DNA of 64,000 bases from an uncultured Sanguibacteroides sp. (lineage in GTDB: Bacteria > Bacteroidota > Bacteroidia > Bacteroidales > Marinifilaceae): assembly GCF_900543425.1 (NCBI RefSeq), contig NZ_UQRQ01000014.1, forward strand, positions 1-64,000. Reading direction: 5' to 3'. Within the stretch, counting starts at the first letter, position 1; each line of letters begins with the position of its first letter. The notes below the pieces were generated by a model that saw nothing but the letters and a program-made list of their open reading frames with translations, was not told the origin of the DNA and made no database searches. The position numbers were made by a program, and so were the translations under genes. Of this stretch, positions 18,568 to 28,190 are shown piece by piece.

Positions 18568-20463
18568 TTATTCATATTTAATAGTCTCCGGTTTAGATAT
18601 ACGATAATCGAAGAATCCGGTTCTACGCCGACTGGAAATATCTACGTCAAAAGAGTGAAAACCGGGTGGAACTTTAGGATAATAAGTCAAACGAATACTC
18701 ACGTTCTTAAAAATCAAATTATCATTCCGCAAATTTACACTAACCCCGACCGCCCAATAAGTCTGAGCTTTCAATATGGACTTATTTCCTTCTGCCAAAG
18801 CACCGGCATCGACAAAACCGGTTAGCGAAGCACGGAATCCTCGTTTGATATAGGGTAAAAAAAGCGTCGTCGATAAAGAACCGGAAAGCCTTTGATTTCC
18901 TTGTAATGTATCGGTATCAAAACCTGTAATCTTGCTATCTTCAAAATAGATATAATCATCGTTGTTTCGTTTAATTCCTTTCACGTACTCCATGCTGCTG
19001 TAAAAACGCAAACGATGTTTAGACAGGTGATACAAACGACTAAAATAACTGGCTCCCAGTTTAAAAACCCCGCTTTCGAAATCATACCCATCCATAAAAG
19101 ATCCCAAAGCCGCATGAAACGCGTAAAAACGATTCGTGTATTTATTAAACCAGGAGTAATGCCATTCCGTTCCCAGATAGCCGTTTTTTGTAAAATCGCC
19201 TCTTTCGTATCCATAAAGCAAAGCTCCATACAGACCGGAAGGGATATCCTCCGTCCGTCCAAAATCATAAATCAAATTGGCTTTAAAATACTTCAATTTC
19301 ATAAAAGCGATCGCTCCGATAAACGTACTCCGATTATAATAATAAGAATTCGAATCGCTGGTTACAATCGGCCGATTGACAAATTGCGTTCCCATGTAAC
19401 GACCGGTCAAATAAAGATTACGGGTAAAACTGTATTTTTCCCCTAAATAAAAAGATCTCCCTATCCATGTATCGAACAACCGATAGTTAAACAACTCCAC
19501 GGGCTTCGTAATATCCCGGTCTACCAAGGTCGACGAGGAGTATATCCGGCTATAACCGATACCTCCCGCCCACTTTGTACGAGAGGTTTGAAAAGGCCTG
19601 TTCAACGAGAGCGTCAGCATATCCCTGACATAAGTATTCTCATAGCTTCCATAAAAATCTACCCGGGTAGAAAATAAATTATCGACCTGATATTCAATAA
19701 GATTACCCCAGCGTTGATCTTTTCTTCCCCGGTAGCTGGCCCGATAATGTACCTGATGGCCTCTTTTAAACAAATTTTTACTCTCTATACCTATATCCGC
19801 CGCATTTAAAAAATTACTCCAAACCTCTCCCGTCCAGGAAAATTCATCTTTACAGATCACCAGCAAATTCACCTCATCGGAATTTCCCGGTATCTCCTCT
19901 ATCTCGATTAAAACATCATCAATATTGGAAAGCCGCTTTAATAAAACTTCATTCTCTACTAATTCAAAAGGATCTACCGCCATCCCGGGTTTTACCGTCA
20001 ACTGTTTCTTTACGATCCGTTCCGAAGATTTCTGGTGTACATTATTAGCCATCATTCGCAACCAATCGAGACTATCCTGTTCGTATATCGTGTCCCTGAC
20101 ACTCGTCCCGAAAGGCGGAAGAATCTTAACGTAAATATCCCGGATTATTTTCCCCTTGTACTTCTTATACCGATCCTCACTATTTTCCGATTGGACGATA
20201 TCGATATTATATTTTTTGGGATTAACAAAAATCATTTTATACAACTCTTTCGTCCATTTCCAACGATAAGCCGCATTCTTTATTTTCGTATATTCATAGC
20301 GAAGCGTATCACGAATCAGACTATCCGGCTGAAACACGCCGCTCTCGACAATTGTATCTCTCCAAATCTCCTTCTCCCCACGTACATTTTCCGACGAAGG
20401 TTGTGCATGACCTTGCCCCCCGACCAATACACACGCTAACACCAAAATCAGACTCCTAATCAT
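18568..20463 (-). CDS. Omp85-like outer-membrane protein with POTRA-like region
   Basis: 631 residues with a signal peptide (ends ...GHAQ). Residues about 110-205 (GKIIRDIYVKILPPFG, KQLTVKPGMAVDPF, LKRLSNIDDVLIEIE) look like a POTRA module, followed by beta-strand-rich sequence to the end, as in BamA/TamA/PlpD barrels. I cannot say which assembly or transport task it has. It is the last gene of a three-gene minus-strand group with ApbE and a patatin-Omp85 protein, 21 bases after apbE. Confidence 0.7.
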   Translation of the reverse strand: MIRSLILVLACVLVGGQGHAQPSSENVRGEKEIWRDTIVESGVFQPDSLIRDTLRYEYTKIKNAAYRWKWTKELYKMIFVNPKKYNIDIVQSENSEDRYKKYKGKIIRDIYVKILPPFGTSVRDTIYEQDSLDWLRMMANNVHQKSSERIVKKQLTVKPGMAVDPFELVENEVLLKRLSNIDDVLIEIEEIPGNSDEVNLLVICKDEFSWTGEVWSNFLNAADIGIESKNLFKRGHQVHYRASYRGRKDQRWGNLIEYQVDNLFSTRVDFYGSYENTYVRDMLTLSLNRPFQTSRTKWAGGIGYSRIYSSSTLVDRDITKPVELFNYRLFDTWIGRSFYLGEKYSFTRNLYLTGRYMGTQFVNRPIVTSDSNSYYYNRSTFIGAIAFMKLKYFKANLIYDFGRTEDIPSGLYGALLYGYERGDFTKNGYLGTEWHYSWFNKYTNRFYAFHAALGSFMDGYDFESGVFKLGASYFSRLYHLSKHRLRFYSSMEYVKGIKRNNDDYIYFEDSKITGFDTDTLQGNQRLSGSLSTTLFLPYIKRGFRASLTGFVDAGALAEGNKSILKAQTYWAVGVSVNLRNDNLIFKNVSIRLTYYPKVPPGFHSFDVDISSRRRTGFFDYRISKPETIKYE

Positions 20464-20484
20464 TACTACTCTTTCTCTGAAAAT

Positions 20485-21474
20485 TTACTCCGAGACGATC
20501 AATTTTTTAAATCCATCGGACATCCACACCTCTTGTTTCCCTTTATCGTCCAAATATACAAAACAAGCCTCCAATTCTGTATTCTTTTCTATGATTTTTT
20601 GAGCTTTTTCTCTCCCTAAAACCATAAAAGCCGTTGCATAAGCATCCGCCTCCATGCAGGTCGGAGCATATACAGAAGAACTCAATATATCTCGTTGAAC
20701 CGGATAACCCGTTTTCGGATCGATCGTATGGGCATACTTTTTTCCATCTATCACGTAGAAATTTCGATAATTGCCAGAAGTTGCCAAAGCACCCTCTTCT
20801 ATGGCAACGACCGCCTGCAATTCTCTCGTGGAAGCACTCACATCATCCACGGGTTTGTCTATTCCTATCCTCCAGGCACGACTCTTGCTGCTTATTCCTC
20901 GCACCCGGATCTCTCCTCCAATATCGACCATGTAATTCTTTACTCCCTTTTTTTCCAAGAAATCGGCTACCAAATCCACGCCTAATCCTTTGGCAATAGA
21001 ACTTGCATCAAGTTGTACCCCCTCCATGGACTTTACAAGCCGCATGCCGTCTAAGGTCAATTTATTCATTCCGATATATCGTAATAAAGAATCTACTTTC
21101 CCTGCCGAAGGCAAGCGCTCGTTCTTAAATCCAAATCCCCAGGCGTTGGATAACGGAGCCACGGTAATATCAAAGGCTCCTTCCGTCATATCATATACTT
21201 TCTGAGCCTGAATAAACATCCGGACAAAAAGCGAATCGACCCGATCGCTTTCACCGCGGTTTATCTTCGTAATTACTGAATTGGGGTTAAACATAGAGAG
21301 AGAAGAATTTACCCGTTCCATCTCTTTTACAATAGTGGAATCATAATTCGCCGCACTCTCGTAAGAGATAGAATAATAAGTCCCGTATATTTTCCCCTCC
21401 ATAAACTTGTATTCCTGCTGCCGACAACCAACAACGTTCAACACCAATCCGATAATCAATATCCAGTTCCTCAT
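20485..21474 (-). CDS. apbE: FAD:protein FMN transferase (ApbE lipoprotein)
   Basis: 329 residues from the ATG at 21474. It transfers FMN from FAD to Thr in SGAT-type motifs of periplasmic redox proteins. Lipoprotein signal with Cys in LNVVGCRQQ; family motifs SMFNPNSVITKIN, DASSIAKGLGVD, DIGGEIRVRG and YAHTIDPKTGYP are all visible. The longer frame starts with a TTG directly abutting the upstream stop and adds only three residues, so the ATG is preferred. It sits between a patatin-Omp85 gene and an Omp85-like gene; a likely client is the FMN-binding protein at 114-1370. Confidence 0.93.
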   Translation of the reverse strand: MRNWILIIGLVLNVVGCRQQEYKFMEGKIYGTYYSISYESAANYDSTIVKEMERVNSSLSMFNPNSVITKINRGESDRVDSLFVRMFIQAQKVYDMTEGAFDITVAPLSNAWGFGFKNERLPSAGKVDSLLRYIGMNKLTLDGMRLVKSMEGVQLDASSIAKGLGVDLVADFLEKKGVKNYMVDIGGEIRVRGISSKSRAWRIGIDKPVDDVSASTRELQAVVAIEEGALATSGNYRNFYVIDGKKYAHTIDPKTGYPVQRDILSSSVYAPTCMEADAYATAFMVLGREKAQKIIEKNTELEACFVYLDDKGKQEVWMSDGFKKLIVSE

Positions 21475-21483
21475 TTTATTCAA

Positions 21484-23673
21484 TTAAAAATAGTACCCTA
21501 AACTAAAGTAAAAACCTAATTTCTTCGTCCAGTTTGACAGACTAAAAGTGACATCTATGGGTCCCACAATACTGTCGTACGAATAACCGGCACCGCCACC
21601 CCAGATATCATCACCACTCAAAATATCAAAAAAATTATCCTTTTGCTTGGCGTAATTTCCAATCAAAGAAACATAGTGATTCATCCCCAAACGATACCTG
21701 AGATGCAATTTAGCCACGACAAGCGAATTTTCGAACCGCTCCAGGTTTTGTATGCCATAAAAGGGCAATTGCTGTGCGACATATCTTCCGGCAACTTCCC
21801 CTCCCATGCTATTCATATAGGGATAAGCAACATTTTTTCCTATCAAAATCCGGCCGTAAATAGAAGGCAACATTTTTACCCGCCGAGTGATTGAAATGAC
21901 AGAAGTAAAATCAAACCCCAAGGCAGAGAAAGGAGTCCCGTCATTATAAGTTACAAAATTATCCGTGTAAAAAGAGTAATCCACTTTTAAGGAACTCCCT
22001 CTCGTGGGATAATAGCGTTTATCAAAAGTCTCGACATGAGCCAATCCATAATAAACGAAAAATCCCTCCGGTTTCACGTTTATATTATGCTCCCGATCCG
22101 CGTATAAAAAAGCATCATAATCGAAATACTCATACCGTAAACCTAATTGAAACTTTAAGTTTTTAAAATAGATATCCGAAATGCTCAAATCTCCCCGATG
22201 AAAAGTATAAGTTATATTGTCTGTTTTTTTCCCTTTCACGTATATATTCAAATCATTGTATTTGAACATATAGGAAAGATTAAAACGTCTTAAAAAGGTA
22301 TTCCCCAAAGAATAATCCAACTGCACATACGGGTTTTTACTCAGCCGACCGGTCAAGGAGAGACGGGAGCCTCTAAGAGTCCTATGACTGATGGTCGTAT
22401 TTAATAAAATAGCTGCCATCTCTTCCGTATCGAAACGAAATCCAAGATTCAACGAACTCATGGATTTCTCCTTCAAAATCAATTCCAAATTACAGTTAGG
22501 AGCATTGGTTAAACGGTAACTGACGTGAGCAAACGCTCCCGTACCGTATAACTCCGCAATAGCCTGGTGTATATCGCGGGTAGTGATGTGAGTATAGTTC
22601 TTCAATCGTATTTTTCTCTTCAACCACTTTTCATCCCGTTCATCAATTCCTTTTATAACAATACGATTCACCCAAATCGTATCACTTTCAAGCAATTCGT
22701 TCTCTATCTCTTTTTCTTCTTTCGCCTCTTTCCCTATTCCGATCTCTTTCTTCAAAGCAATCAGCTCATCCCACTGACTTCTGGCAACCTCTTCTCCGCG
22801 CATGATTAAAGTATCGATAGCCTCCCGGGAGAAACTTGCCGCCGAATAAGGAGCAACATTCGGTTTTATATACACGTTCAATAACTTCTTATTCTCTTCA
22901 TACTTTTGAATTCCCAAAAAAGAGGTCATCTGATCGATAATACCCGTTACGGACTCCAACCCTTTAGCATCCCTCAACTCAGCTTGTACATCAACTCCGA
23001 TCAAAATATCGGCACCCATTTGCTTCGCCAAATCTGCCGGAAAATTATTAGAAATTCCACCATCAACCAATACCATGCCATTTTTAAGTACCGGAGCAAA
23101 CACGCCGGGAATAGCCATACTCGCCCTCATTGATAAGGGTAAACTACCTCTATCCAAAACGACCTCCTTTCCGTCCACCAAATTACTGGCAACACAGGCA
23201 AAAGGGATAGGCAACCGGTCAAAATTCAATGAATCATGGTAACCGATCGTCAAATCGGAAAAAAGATTGTAAATATTTTGCCCGCTAATAAAACCGGATG
23301 GCATTTTTATCTCCCGGTTATTGTTAATCGGAATAGAAACCAAGTACTTCTCATTTACCTCTTTTTCGGAAAAAGGCAAATTATAACGGTATACCTTATC
23401 GCTCAATAAAAAGATCCAATCCTGTTTTCGTACCAGACTGTCCATCGTGTGGGCATCATATCCAATGGCATACAAAGCCCCCACGATAGCCCCCATACTC
23501 GTTCCGGCAATATAATCTATCGGTATCCCGGCCTCTTCCAACACTTTCAGTACCCCAATATGGGCCACCCCCTTAGCGCCCCCCCCACTCAACACCAGCC
23601 CCACCTTTTTACGCTGAGCATTCCCATCCAACACGACAAAAAAAACGATAAGCAACAATAACAATCGTCTCAT
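21484..23673 (-). CDS. Patatin-like phospholipase fused to Omp85 barrel (PlpD type)
   Basis: 729 residues with a signal peptide (ends ...GNAQ). The patatin domain has the oxyanion motif GGGAKG (30-35), nucleophile GTSMG with Ser59, and the catalytic Asp in D204-G-G. A POTRA-like segment (TIWVNRIVIKGIDERDEKW) and a C-terminal 16-stranded Omp85-type barrel follow, ending in the aromatic SLGYYF. This is the type Vd (PlpD-like) architecture; the lipase domain would be periplasmic or surface-exposed. It opens the three-gene envelope operon from a TACATTTG element at 23721-23728. Confidence 0.9.
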   Translation of the reverse strand: MRRLLLLLIVFFVVLDGNAQRKKVGLVLSGGGAKGVAHIGVLKVLEEAGIPIDYIAGTSMGAIVGALYAIGYDAHTMDSLVRKQDWIFLLSDKVYRYNLPFSEKEVNEKYLVSIPINNNREIKMPSGFISGQNIYNLFSDLTIGYHDSLNFDRLPIPFACVASNLVDGKEVVLDRGSLPLSMRASMAIPGVFAPVLKNGMVLVDGGISNNFPADLAKQMGADILIGVDVQAELRDAKGLESVTGIIDQMTSFLGIQKYEENKKLLNVYIKPNVAPYSAASFSREAIDTLIMRGEEVARSQWDELIALKKEIGIGKEAKEEKEIENELLESDTIWVNRIVIKGIDERDEKWLKRKIRLKNYTHITTRDIHQAIAELYGTGAFAHVSYRLTNAPNCNLELILKEKSMSSLNLGFRFDTEEMAAILLNTTISHRTLRGSRLSLTGRLSKNPYVQLDYSLGNTFLRRFNLSYMFKYNDLNIYVKGKKTDNITYTFHRGDLSISDIYFKNLKFQLGLRYEYFDYDAFLYADREHNINVKPEGFFVYYGLAHVETFDKRYYPTRGSSLKVDYSFYTDNFVTYNDGTPFSALGFDFTSVISITRRVKMLPSIYGRILIGKNVAYPYMNSMGGEVAGRYVAQQLPFYGIQNLERFENSLVVAKLHLRYRLGMNHYVSLIGNYAKQKDNFFDILSGDDIWGGGAGYSYDSIVGPIDVTFSLSNWTKKLGFYFSLGYYF

Positions 23674-23720
23674 ACAAACATTTTTAATTCAGCTTTCATT
23701 ACCCCTCCGTTCAATCTTCC

Positions 23721-23728
23721 CAAATGTA
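23721..23728 (-). promoter_or_regulatory. -7 promoter box of the patatin/apbE/Omp85 operon
   Basis: Minus-strand TACATTTG matches TAnnTTTG; leader about 40 bases. Confidence 0.5.
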
Positions 23729-23867
23729 GTGATTTCTCCTGAATTCATCATCGTACCCGGCAAAAAAACATCTACTATTCACAAATTAAATCTATTAAAG
23801 AAATATCTATCTTTACATTTTTACAATAAAATAAAAAGGCTTTTACCGACGATTCGTTTTATTTCGC

Positions 23868-23875
23868 TATTTTTG
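23868..23875 (+). promoter_or_regulatory. -7 promoter box of the sigma-54-type regulator gene
   Basis: TATTTTTG matches TAnnTTTG. The start of transcription near 23882 lies downstream of the upper end of the open frame (23729), so the ATG at 23903 is the likely start. Confidence 0.6.
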
Positions 23876-23902
23876 CCAGAACTGTGGAAAAAAGGAAAAA
23901 AT

Positions 23903-25054
23903 ATGACAAAGATATTGGTAATTGATGACGAACGAAGCATTCGAAATTCAATGAAAGACATATTAGTGTACGAAGGGCATGAAGTCCTTTTAGCAGAAAA
24001 CGGTATGGAAGGCTTGGTAACCGTAAAATCGGAAAAACCGGACATCGTTTTTTGTGACATTAAAATGCCGAAAATGGAAGGAATAGAAGTACTGGAACGC
24101 ATTAAGGAGTTTTCCGCCGATACTCCCGTTATCATGATCTCCGGACACGGTACGATAGATACGGCTATCGAGGCGATTAAAAAGGGGGCTTATGATTTTA
24201 TAGAAAAACCTCTGGACCTGAATCGCTTACTGATTACCATAAAGAACGCTACCGACAAACATCAACTCATACACGAGACAAAAACGCTGAAAAATAAAGT
24301 CAGCAAAAAATACGAGATGATCGGTCATTCAGAGGCTTTGAATCATGTACGCTCAATGATAGAGAAAGTAGCTGTTTCGGATGCACGGATTTTAATTACC
24401 GGCCCGAACGGATCCGGAAAAGAACTGGTTGCCCATCAACTTCACGAACTCAGCAACCGCCGGGATAACGCTTTTGTAGAAGTCAACTGTGCCGCAATAC
24501 CCTCCGAACTGATCGAAAGCGAATTATTCGGACATGAAAAAGGAGCTTTTACCTCTGCCATAAAACAGAAAAAGGGAAAGTTCGAACTTGCTAATGAGGG
24601 GACCCTGTTCCTTGACGAAATCGGAGACATGAGCTTAAGTGCTCAGGCAAAAGTATTACGAGCCTTACAAGAACAAAAGATTACACGGGTTGGAGGAGAC
24701 ACGGATATAAACGTAGATGTACGGGTAATTGCCGCTACCAACAAAAATTTAAAACAAGAGATTGAAAAAGGAAATTTCAGGGAAGACTTATACCATCGCC
24801 TTAGTGTCATTATTATCGACGTTCCGCCTTTAAACCAAAGAACCGAAGATATCGAACCGTTAGCCAACTATTTCATCAACGAGATTTGTTCGGAAATGGG
24901 AATTGCCACCAAAGCGCTTACCCCGGATGCCGTCAAAGCTTTAAAGGAATGCGATTGGACGGGTAACATTCGGGAACTTCGTAATGTCGTAGAACGTTTG
25001 ATTATTCTCTGCGGTCAGACCATCACAAAAGAAGATGTTGAAATGTACAGGTAA
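23903..25054 (+). CDS. Sigma-54-interacting response regulator lacking a visible HTH domain
   Basis: 383 residues. The receiver has acidic residues D8-D9, phospho-acceptor D52 (FCDIKMPKMEG) and the conserved Lys in FIEKPL. The AAA+ domain has Walker A GPNGSGKE (167-174), the sigma-54 contact loop GAFTSA (214-219), Walker B TLFLDEIGD and the R-finger region. The chain stops at TKEDVEMYR, right after the AAA+ lid, with no Fis-type helix-turn-helix; NtrC/AtoC proteins usually run to about 450 residues. It may act from solution or through a partner. hydF begins 9 bases later. Confidence 0.88.
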   Translation: MTKILVIDDERSIRNSMKDILVYEGHEVLLAENGMEGLVTVKSEKPDIVFCDIKMPKMEGIEVLERIKEFSADTPVIMISGHGTIDTAIEAIKKGAYDFIEKPLDLNRLLITIKNATDKHQLIHETKTLKNKVSKKYEMIGHSEALNHVRSMIEKVAVSDARILITGPNGSGKELVAHQLHELSNRRDNAFVEVNCAAIPSELIESELFGHEKGAFTSAIKQKKGKFELANEGTLFLDEIGDMSLSAQAKVLRALQEQKITRVGGDTDINVDVRVIAATNKNLKQEIEKGNFREDLYHRLSVIIIDVPPLNQRTEDIEPLANYFINEICSEMGIATKALTPDAVKALKECDWTGNIRELRNVVERLIILCGQTITKEDVEMYR

Positions 25055-25063
25055 CGAGACACT

Positions 25064-26266
25064 ATGGGAAAAGACAATAAATTACATATAGTCCTATTGG
25101 GACGCAGAAATAATGGAAAAAGTTCTCTTATTAACCTATTAACGGGACAAGAGATTGCCATTGTTTCCGAGATTGCCGGAACTACAACCGACACGGTTAA
25201 AAGAAGTTATGAAATCCCGGATTTTGCTTCCGTTATTTTCATAGATACGGCAGGAATTGACGATTCCGGAAAACTCGGAGAAAAACGGATAGAAAAAACT
25301 CGAAACGCAATCGCACAAGCCGATATCGCCATCGTCGTAATCGCCCACAACCGATTCGGTCAGGAGGAAGAAGAATTAATCAACGAGCTAAAAAAGTTAG
25401 AAACTCCTTTTATCATCCTTCACAACAAAAGTGACGAAGAGGCTCTGCTTCCCGATCTTGGAAGCAAATTAGTCAAAACATACAACTGTCCCGTTATCGA
25501 TTTTTCTACTTTTACTCGACAGAATCATCGCATTATCGAAGCATTGAAAGAAGTATGGAAGGATCGGCAGCAGGGACCGAAATCTCTAATAGGAGACCTA
25601 CTCACTCCCGGAGATATCGTTCTGTTGATAGCCCCCATCGATTCCGAAGCTCCGGCCGGACGTTTAATCTTACCTCAAGTACAAATGATCCGGGATATTC
25701 TGGATAATCACTGTAGCGGAATCGTCTTGCAACCGGAAGAGATCGCCTCTTTTCTGGAAAATACCAAGATTCGTCCTAAAATGGCCATCACAGACAGTCA
25801 GGTTTTTAAAAAGGTAGCCCCCATCGTACCTACGGAAATACCCCTGACCAGTTTCAGCATCGTTTTGGCCCGGCATAAGGGTAATTTTGAAGCTTATTTA
25901 GAAGGAACGGCACAGATTGAAAACCTAAAAGAAGGAGACCGCATACTCATGCTGGAATCCTGCTCGCATCACGTTTCCTGTGAGGATATCGGACGCCATA
26001 AAATTCCCAACTGGCTCCAAACGTATACCGGTAAAACATTTACATTTGACTTTATCGTGGGATTGGATGCCATTACTCGTCCCATCACCGATTACGCGAT
26101 GGTTATTCAATGCGGAGGATGTATGATTACCGGTAAACAATTAAAAAACAGGCTTCAACCTGCCATCGATGCAGGAATACCGGTTAGTAATTACGGCATG
26201 ACGATCGCCTACCTGCACGGCATTTTCAACCGGGCCATAGAGATATTTAAAAAATCGGGAAATTGA
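25064..26266 (+). CDS. hydF: [FeFe]-hydrogenase maturation GTPase HydF
   Basis: 400 residues. HydF is the scaffold on which the two-iron subcluster is assembled with HydE and HydG before transfer to the hydrogenase. The N-terminal GTPase domain shows GRRNNGKSS (G1) and DTAGIDD (G3). The C-terminal cluster-binding domain has SCSHHVSCED followed by CGGC, the conserved Cys/His ligands. hydE, hydG and the hydrogenase are not in the window. The 9-base gap suggests cotranscription with the sigma-54-type regulator. The terminator stem begins inside the last codons. Confidence 0.95.
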   Translation: MGKDNKLHIVLLGRRNNGKSSLINLLTGQEIAIVSEIAGTTTDTVKRSYEIPDFASVIFIDTAGIDDSGKLGEKRIEKTRNAIAQADIAIVVIAHNRFGQEEEELINELKKLETPFIILHNKSDEEALLPDLGSKLVKTYNCPVIDFSTFTRQNHRIIEALKEVWKDRQQGPKSLIGDLLTPGDIVLLIAPIDSEAPAGRLILPQVQMIRDILDNHCSGIVLQPEEIASFLENTKIRPKMAITDSQVFKKVAPIVPTEIPLTSFSIVLARHKGNFEAYLEGTAQIENLKEGDRILMLESCSHHVSCEDIGRHKIPNWLQTYTGKTFTFDFIVGLDAITRPITDYAMVIQCGGCMITGKQLKNRLQPAIDAGIPVSNYGMTIAYLHGIFNRAIEIFKKSGN

Positions 26267-26285
26267 AAACTTCCCGATTTTTAAT
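26251..26285 (+). terminator. Rho-independent terminator overlapping the hydF stop
   Basis: A perfect 11-bp stem, 26251-26261 with 26271-26281, is followed by T-rich sequence. The left arm includes the last hydF codons. Confidence 0.8.
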
Positions 26286-26303
26286 ATGAAAGAATCGCTA
26301 AAA

Positions 26304-27197
26304 TTACAATATAAAACCAAATCCGATGGAATACGGGTGAACCCCGGGAGCTATAGAATTATTAAACAGATGAGTTAAAGTATAACTGCCCCATAGGCTT
26401 ACGCCCTCGAATCCCATTCTCAACACGTAGTCCACTTTAACCGGAGCCATCCCATAACTTCCCGAATCTTTCTGTATCCGTTTACTTCCTCTATCGTTTT
26501 TATAAACGATTTTAGTCTTGGAGTGAAGCCGGAGTCCCCCCATAAATCCAGTAGATACGTAAAATATATTTTTATTCTTCGTGCGATACTGATATTCCAT
26601 CAGGATAGGCAAAGTCAGGTATAAGATTTTAAACGTACTCCTTTTAGGACGATCGATTCCCAGTTCCGACAGAGGAAGGGGTTGTAACTGTCCCATTTCA
26701 TCCTTATGCAGAGTAATATTACGATCAAAACGTAAACGCTGGTACTCCAATCCCAAACCGGTAACAAAACCGAAATTCAAATTTACCGGTAATGAAAACT
26801 GAGAAAAATTGAATTGCATCGCAAATGAATTAGCCCAATCCAGCGTTAAAAAACGATCCCCGTCGTATTTGGAATAATCGGTATTTCCAAAATTCACAAA
26901 TCCGAAATAAAACCCTCTCCAATTTCCGGTAAAACGAGAATCATCACGTTGATTATCTGTATCCAATAGAGTTATTTCATATATCAATCGACGGATTCTA
27001 TCTTTTTCTCCAGGGGGTCTTACAAGCGTATCCCACACAATAATTTCCTCCTCTTTCCCTATCGAATCTTTGGATTGTTTCCTTTCTCTTAGTGAATCTC
27101 TTTTATGCCAGGAATCATTTATCACGACAGAATCCGTTTGAGCTGAAGCCGTAATGCATTCCAATAAAAACACACAGACAATAATCATCAATTTCAT
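26304..27197 (-). CDS. Secreted PorT-like outer-membrane beta-barrel protein
   Basis: 297 residues from the ATG at 27197, giving a clean signal peptide (ends ...TASAQ). A low-complexity charged linker is followed by an eight-stranded barrel-like region (WRGFYFGFVNFG, ILYLTLPILMEYQY, MRMGFEGVSLWG-like strands) ending in GFGFIL. The longer frame starts with GTG at 27239 and overlaps the anti-sigma gene by 7 bases; an ATG at 27227 is also possible. It is the last gene of the ECF sigma operon and may be the envelope output of that pathway. Confidence 0.7.
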   Translation of the reverse strand: MKLMIIVCVFLLECITASAQTDSVVINDSWHKRDSLRERKQSKDSIGKEEEIIVWDTLVRPPGEKDRIRRLIYEITLLDTDNQRDDSRFTGNWRGFYFGFVNFGNTDYSKYDGDRFLTLDWANSFAMQFNFSQFSLPVNLNFGFVTGLGLEYQRLRFDRNITLHKDEMGQLQPLPLSELGIDRPKRSTFKILYLTLPILMEYQYRTKNKNIFYVSTGFMGGLRLHSKTKIVYKNDRGSKRIQKDSGSYGMAPVKVDYVLRMGFEGVSLWGSYTLTHLFNNSIAPGVHPYSIGFGFIL

Positions 27198-27232
27198 AAT
27201 TCTAATTTTTATCTCATTTATAATCATGTTAT

Positions 27233-28180
27233 CTACCACAAAACATATTCTTTCCGTTCCTTATTCTTTAAACGTTCCTTCCAGTCTCTTCCCGCCTGAA
27301 TTAAATTGGATAAAAAGCTATCCGCTATTTTCAAATCCGGAATCAACGTGTAATATTTTTTGTCCTGTTCTGCAAGCTGGTCGGAAACAATCTCACGTTT
27401 CATAATCTGCAAATCTACCTGAGGGACTAAAATAATTTCCTGACCAATAGCGATCTGTCGATCGGCCGGAATAATCGACATAACCTCTATCCGCTGAGCG
27501 GTTTGCAACGGCTGCTCGACAGATACAGGAGTCCGCTTTTTCAAATGCCGAACGGAGACCGTTGCTTCGGATTTCACAGAAGAGCTATCGGGAACATCTA
27601 CTTCTTCTTTAAATATAGAAGGTACAACAGGCGTCTTAGATGTTATTTCTCTACTTTCCAAACGAGCAATAACCGGAGAAGAAAGATTTTCTCCCGTTTT
27701 ATCCTCTCCTATCCAGTAAAACATAATCCCGAACAAGATCAATAAAAGGGCGGCAATACTTCCGTAACGCACCATTCCGTATAGCCATCCGGACCATCGG
27801 TATAGGTTTCTCTTTTCCGGGTATCGAACAGAGAGATCCGGAAGCATTTTTAATCGCGAGTAAACAGATACCACCTCACGAAATCTCTCTTCGTTCATCT
27901 CTTTCGTTACTCTTTTCCGTTCATCCTCAGTTAAAACATTCTCGGAAGCAGCAATAGCATAATAGTCCATCCTTCCGTCCTGATTTTTTTGTTTCAGGGT
28001 AGATTTTCCTTCGAAACTTAATGGAGGAGGTATTAATTTTACTTGCTCCATTTCTTCCGTCCGCTCCAACAAATCCGGATGCCGGAGCCAAAAAGCCTCC
28101 AGTTCTTTCCGCAATGCCTCTGGCAATACACCCTCCATATAATCAATAACGTAACTCTCGTAATTCTCTTTTGTTATCAT
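27233..28180 (-). CDS. Membrane anti-sigma factor candidate
   Basis: 315 residues. An N-terminal cytoplasmic part (about 1-135), one membrane helix (about 138-160, GSIAALLLILFGIMFYWIG) and a periplasmic tail. The start YVIDYMEGVLP resembles the short helical N-terminus of Bacteroidota anti-sigma factors, and the gene follows an ECF sigma gene by 10 bases. The family is not certain; the call rests on context and topology. Confidence 0.65.
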   Translation of the reverse strand: MITKENYESYVIDYMEGVLPEALRKELEAFWLRHPDLLERTEEMEQVKLIPPPLSFEGKSTLKQKNQDGRMDYYAIAASENVLTEDERKRVTKEMNEERFREVVSVYSRLKMLPDLSVRYPEKRNLYRWSGWLYGMVRYGSIAALLLILFGIMFYWIGEDKTGENLSSPVIARLESREITSKTPVVPSIFKEEVDVPDSSSVKSEATVSVRHLKKRTPVSVEQPLQTAQRIEVMSIIPADRQIAIGQEIILVPQVDLQIMKREIVSDQLAEQDKKYYTLIPDLKIADSFLSNLIQAGRDWKERLKNKERKEYVLW

Positions 28181-28190
28181 ATCTCCCTCC

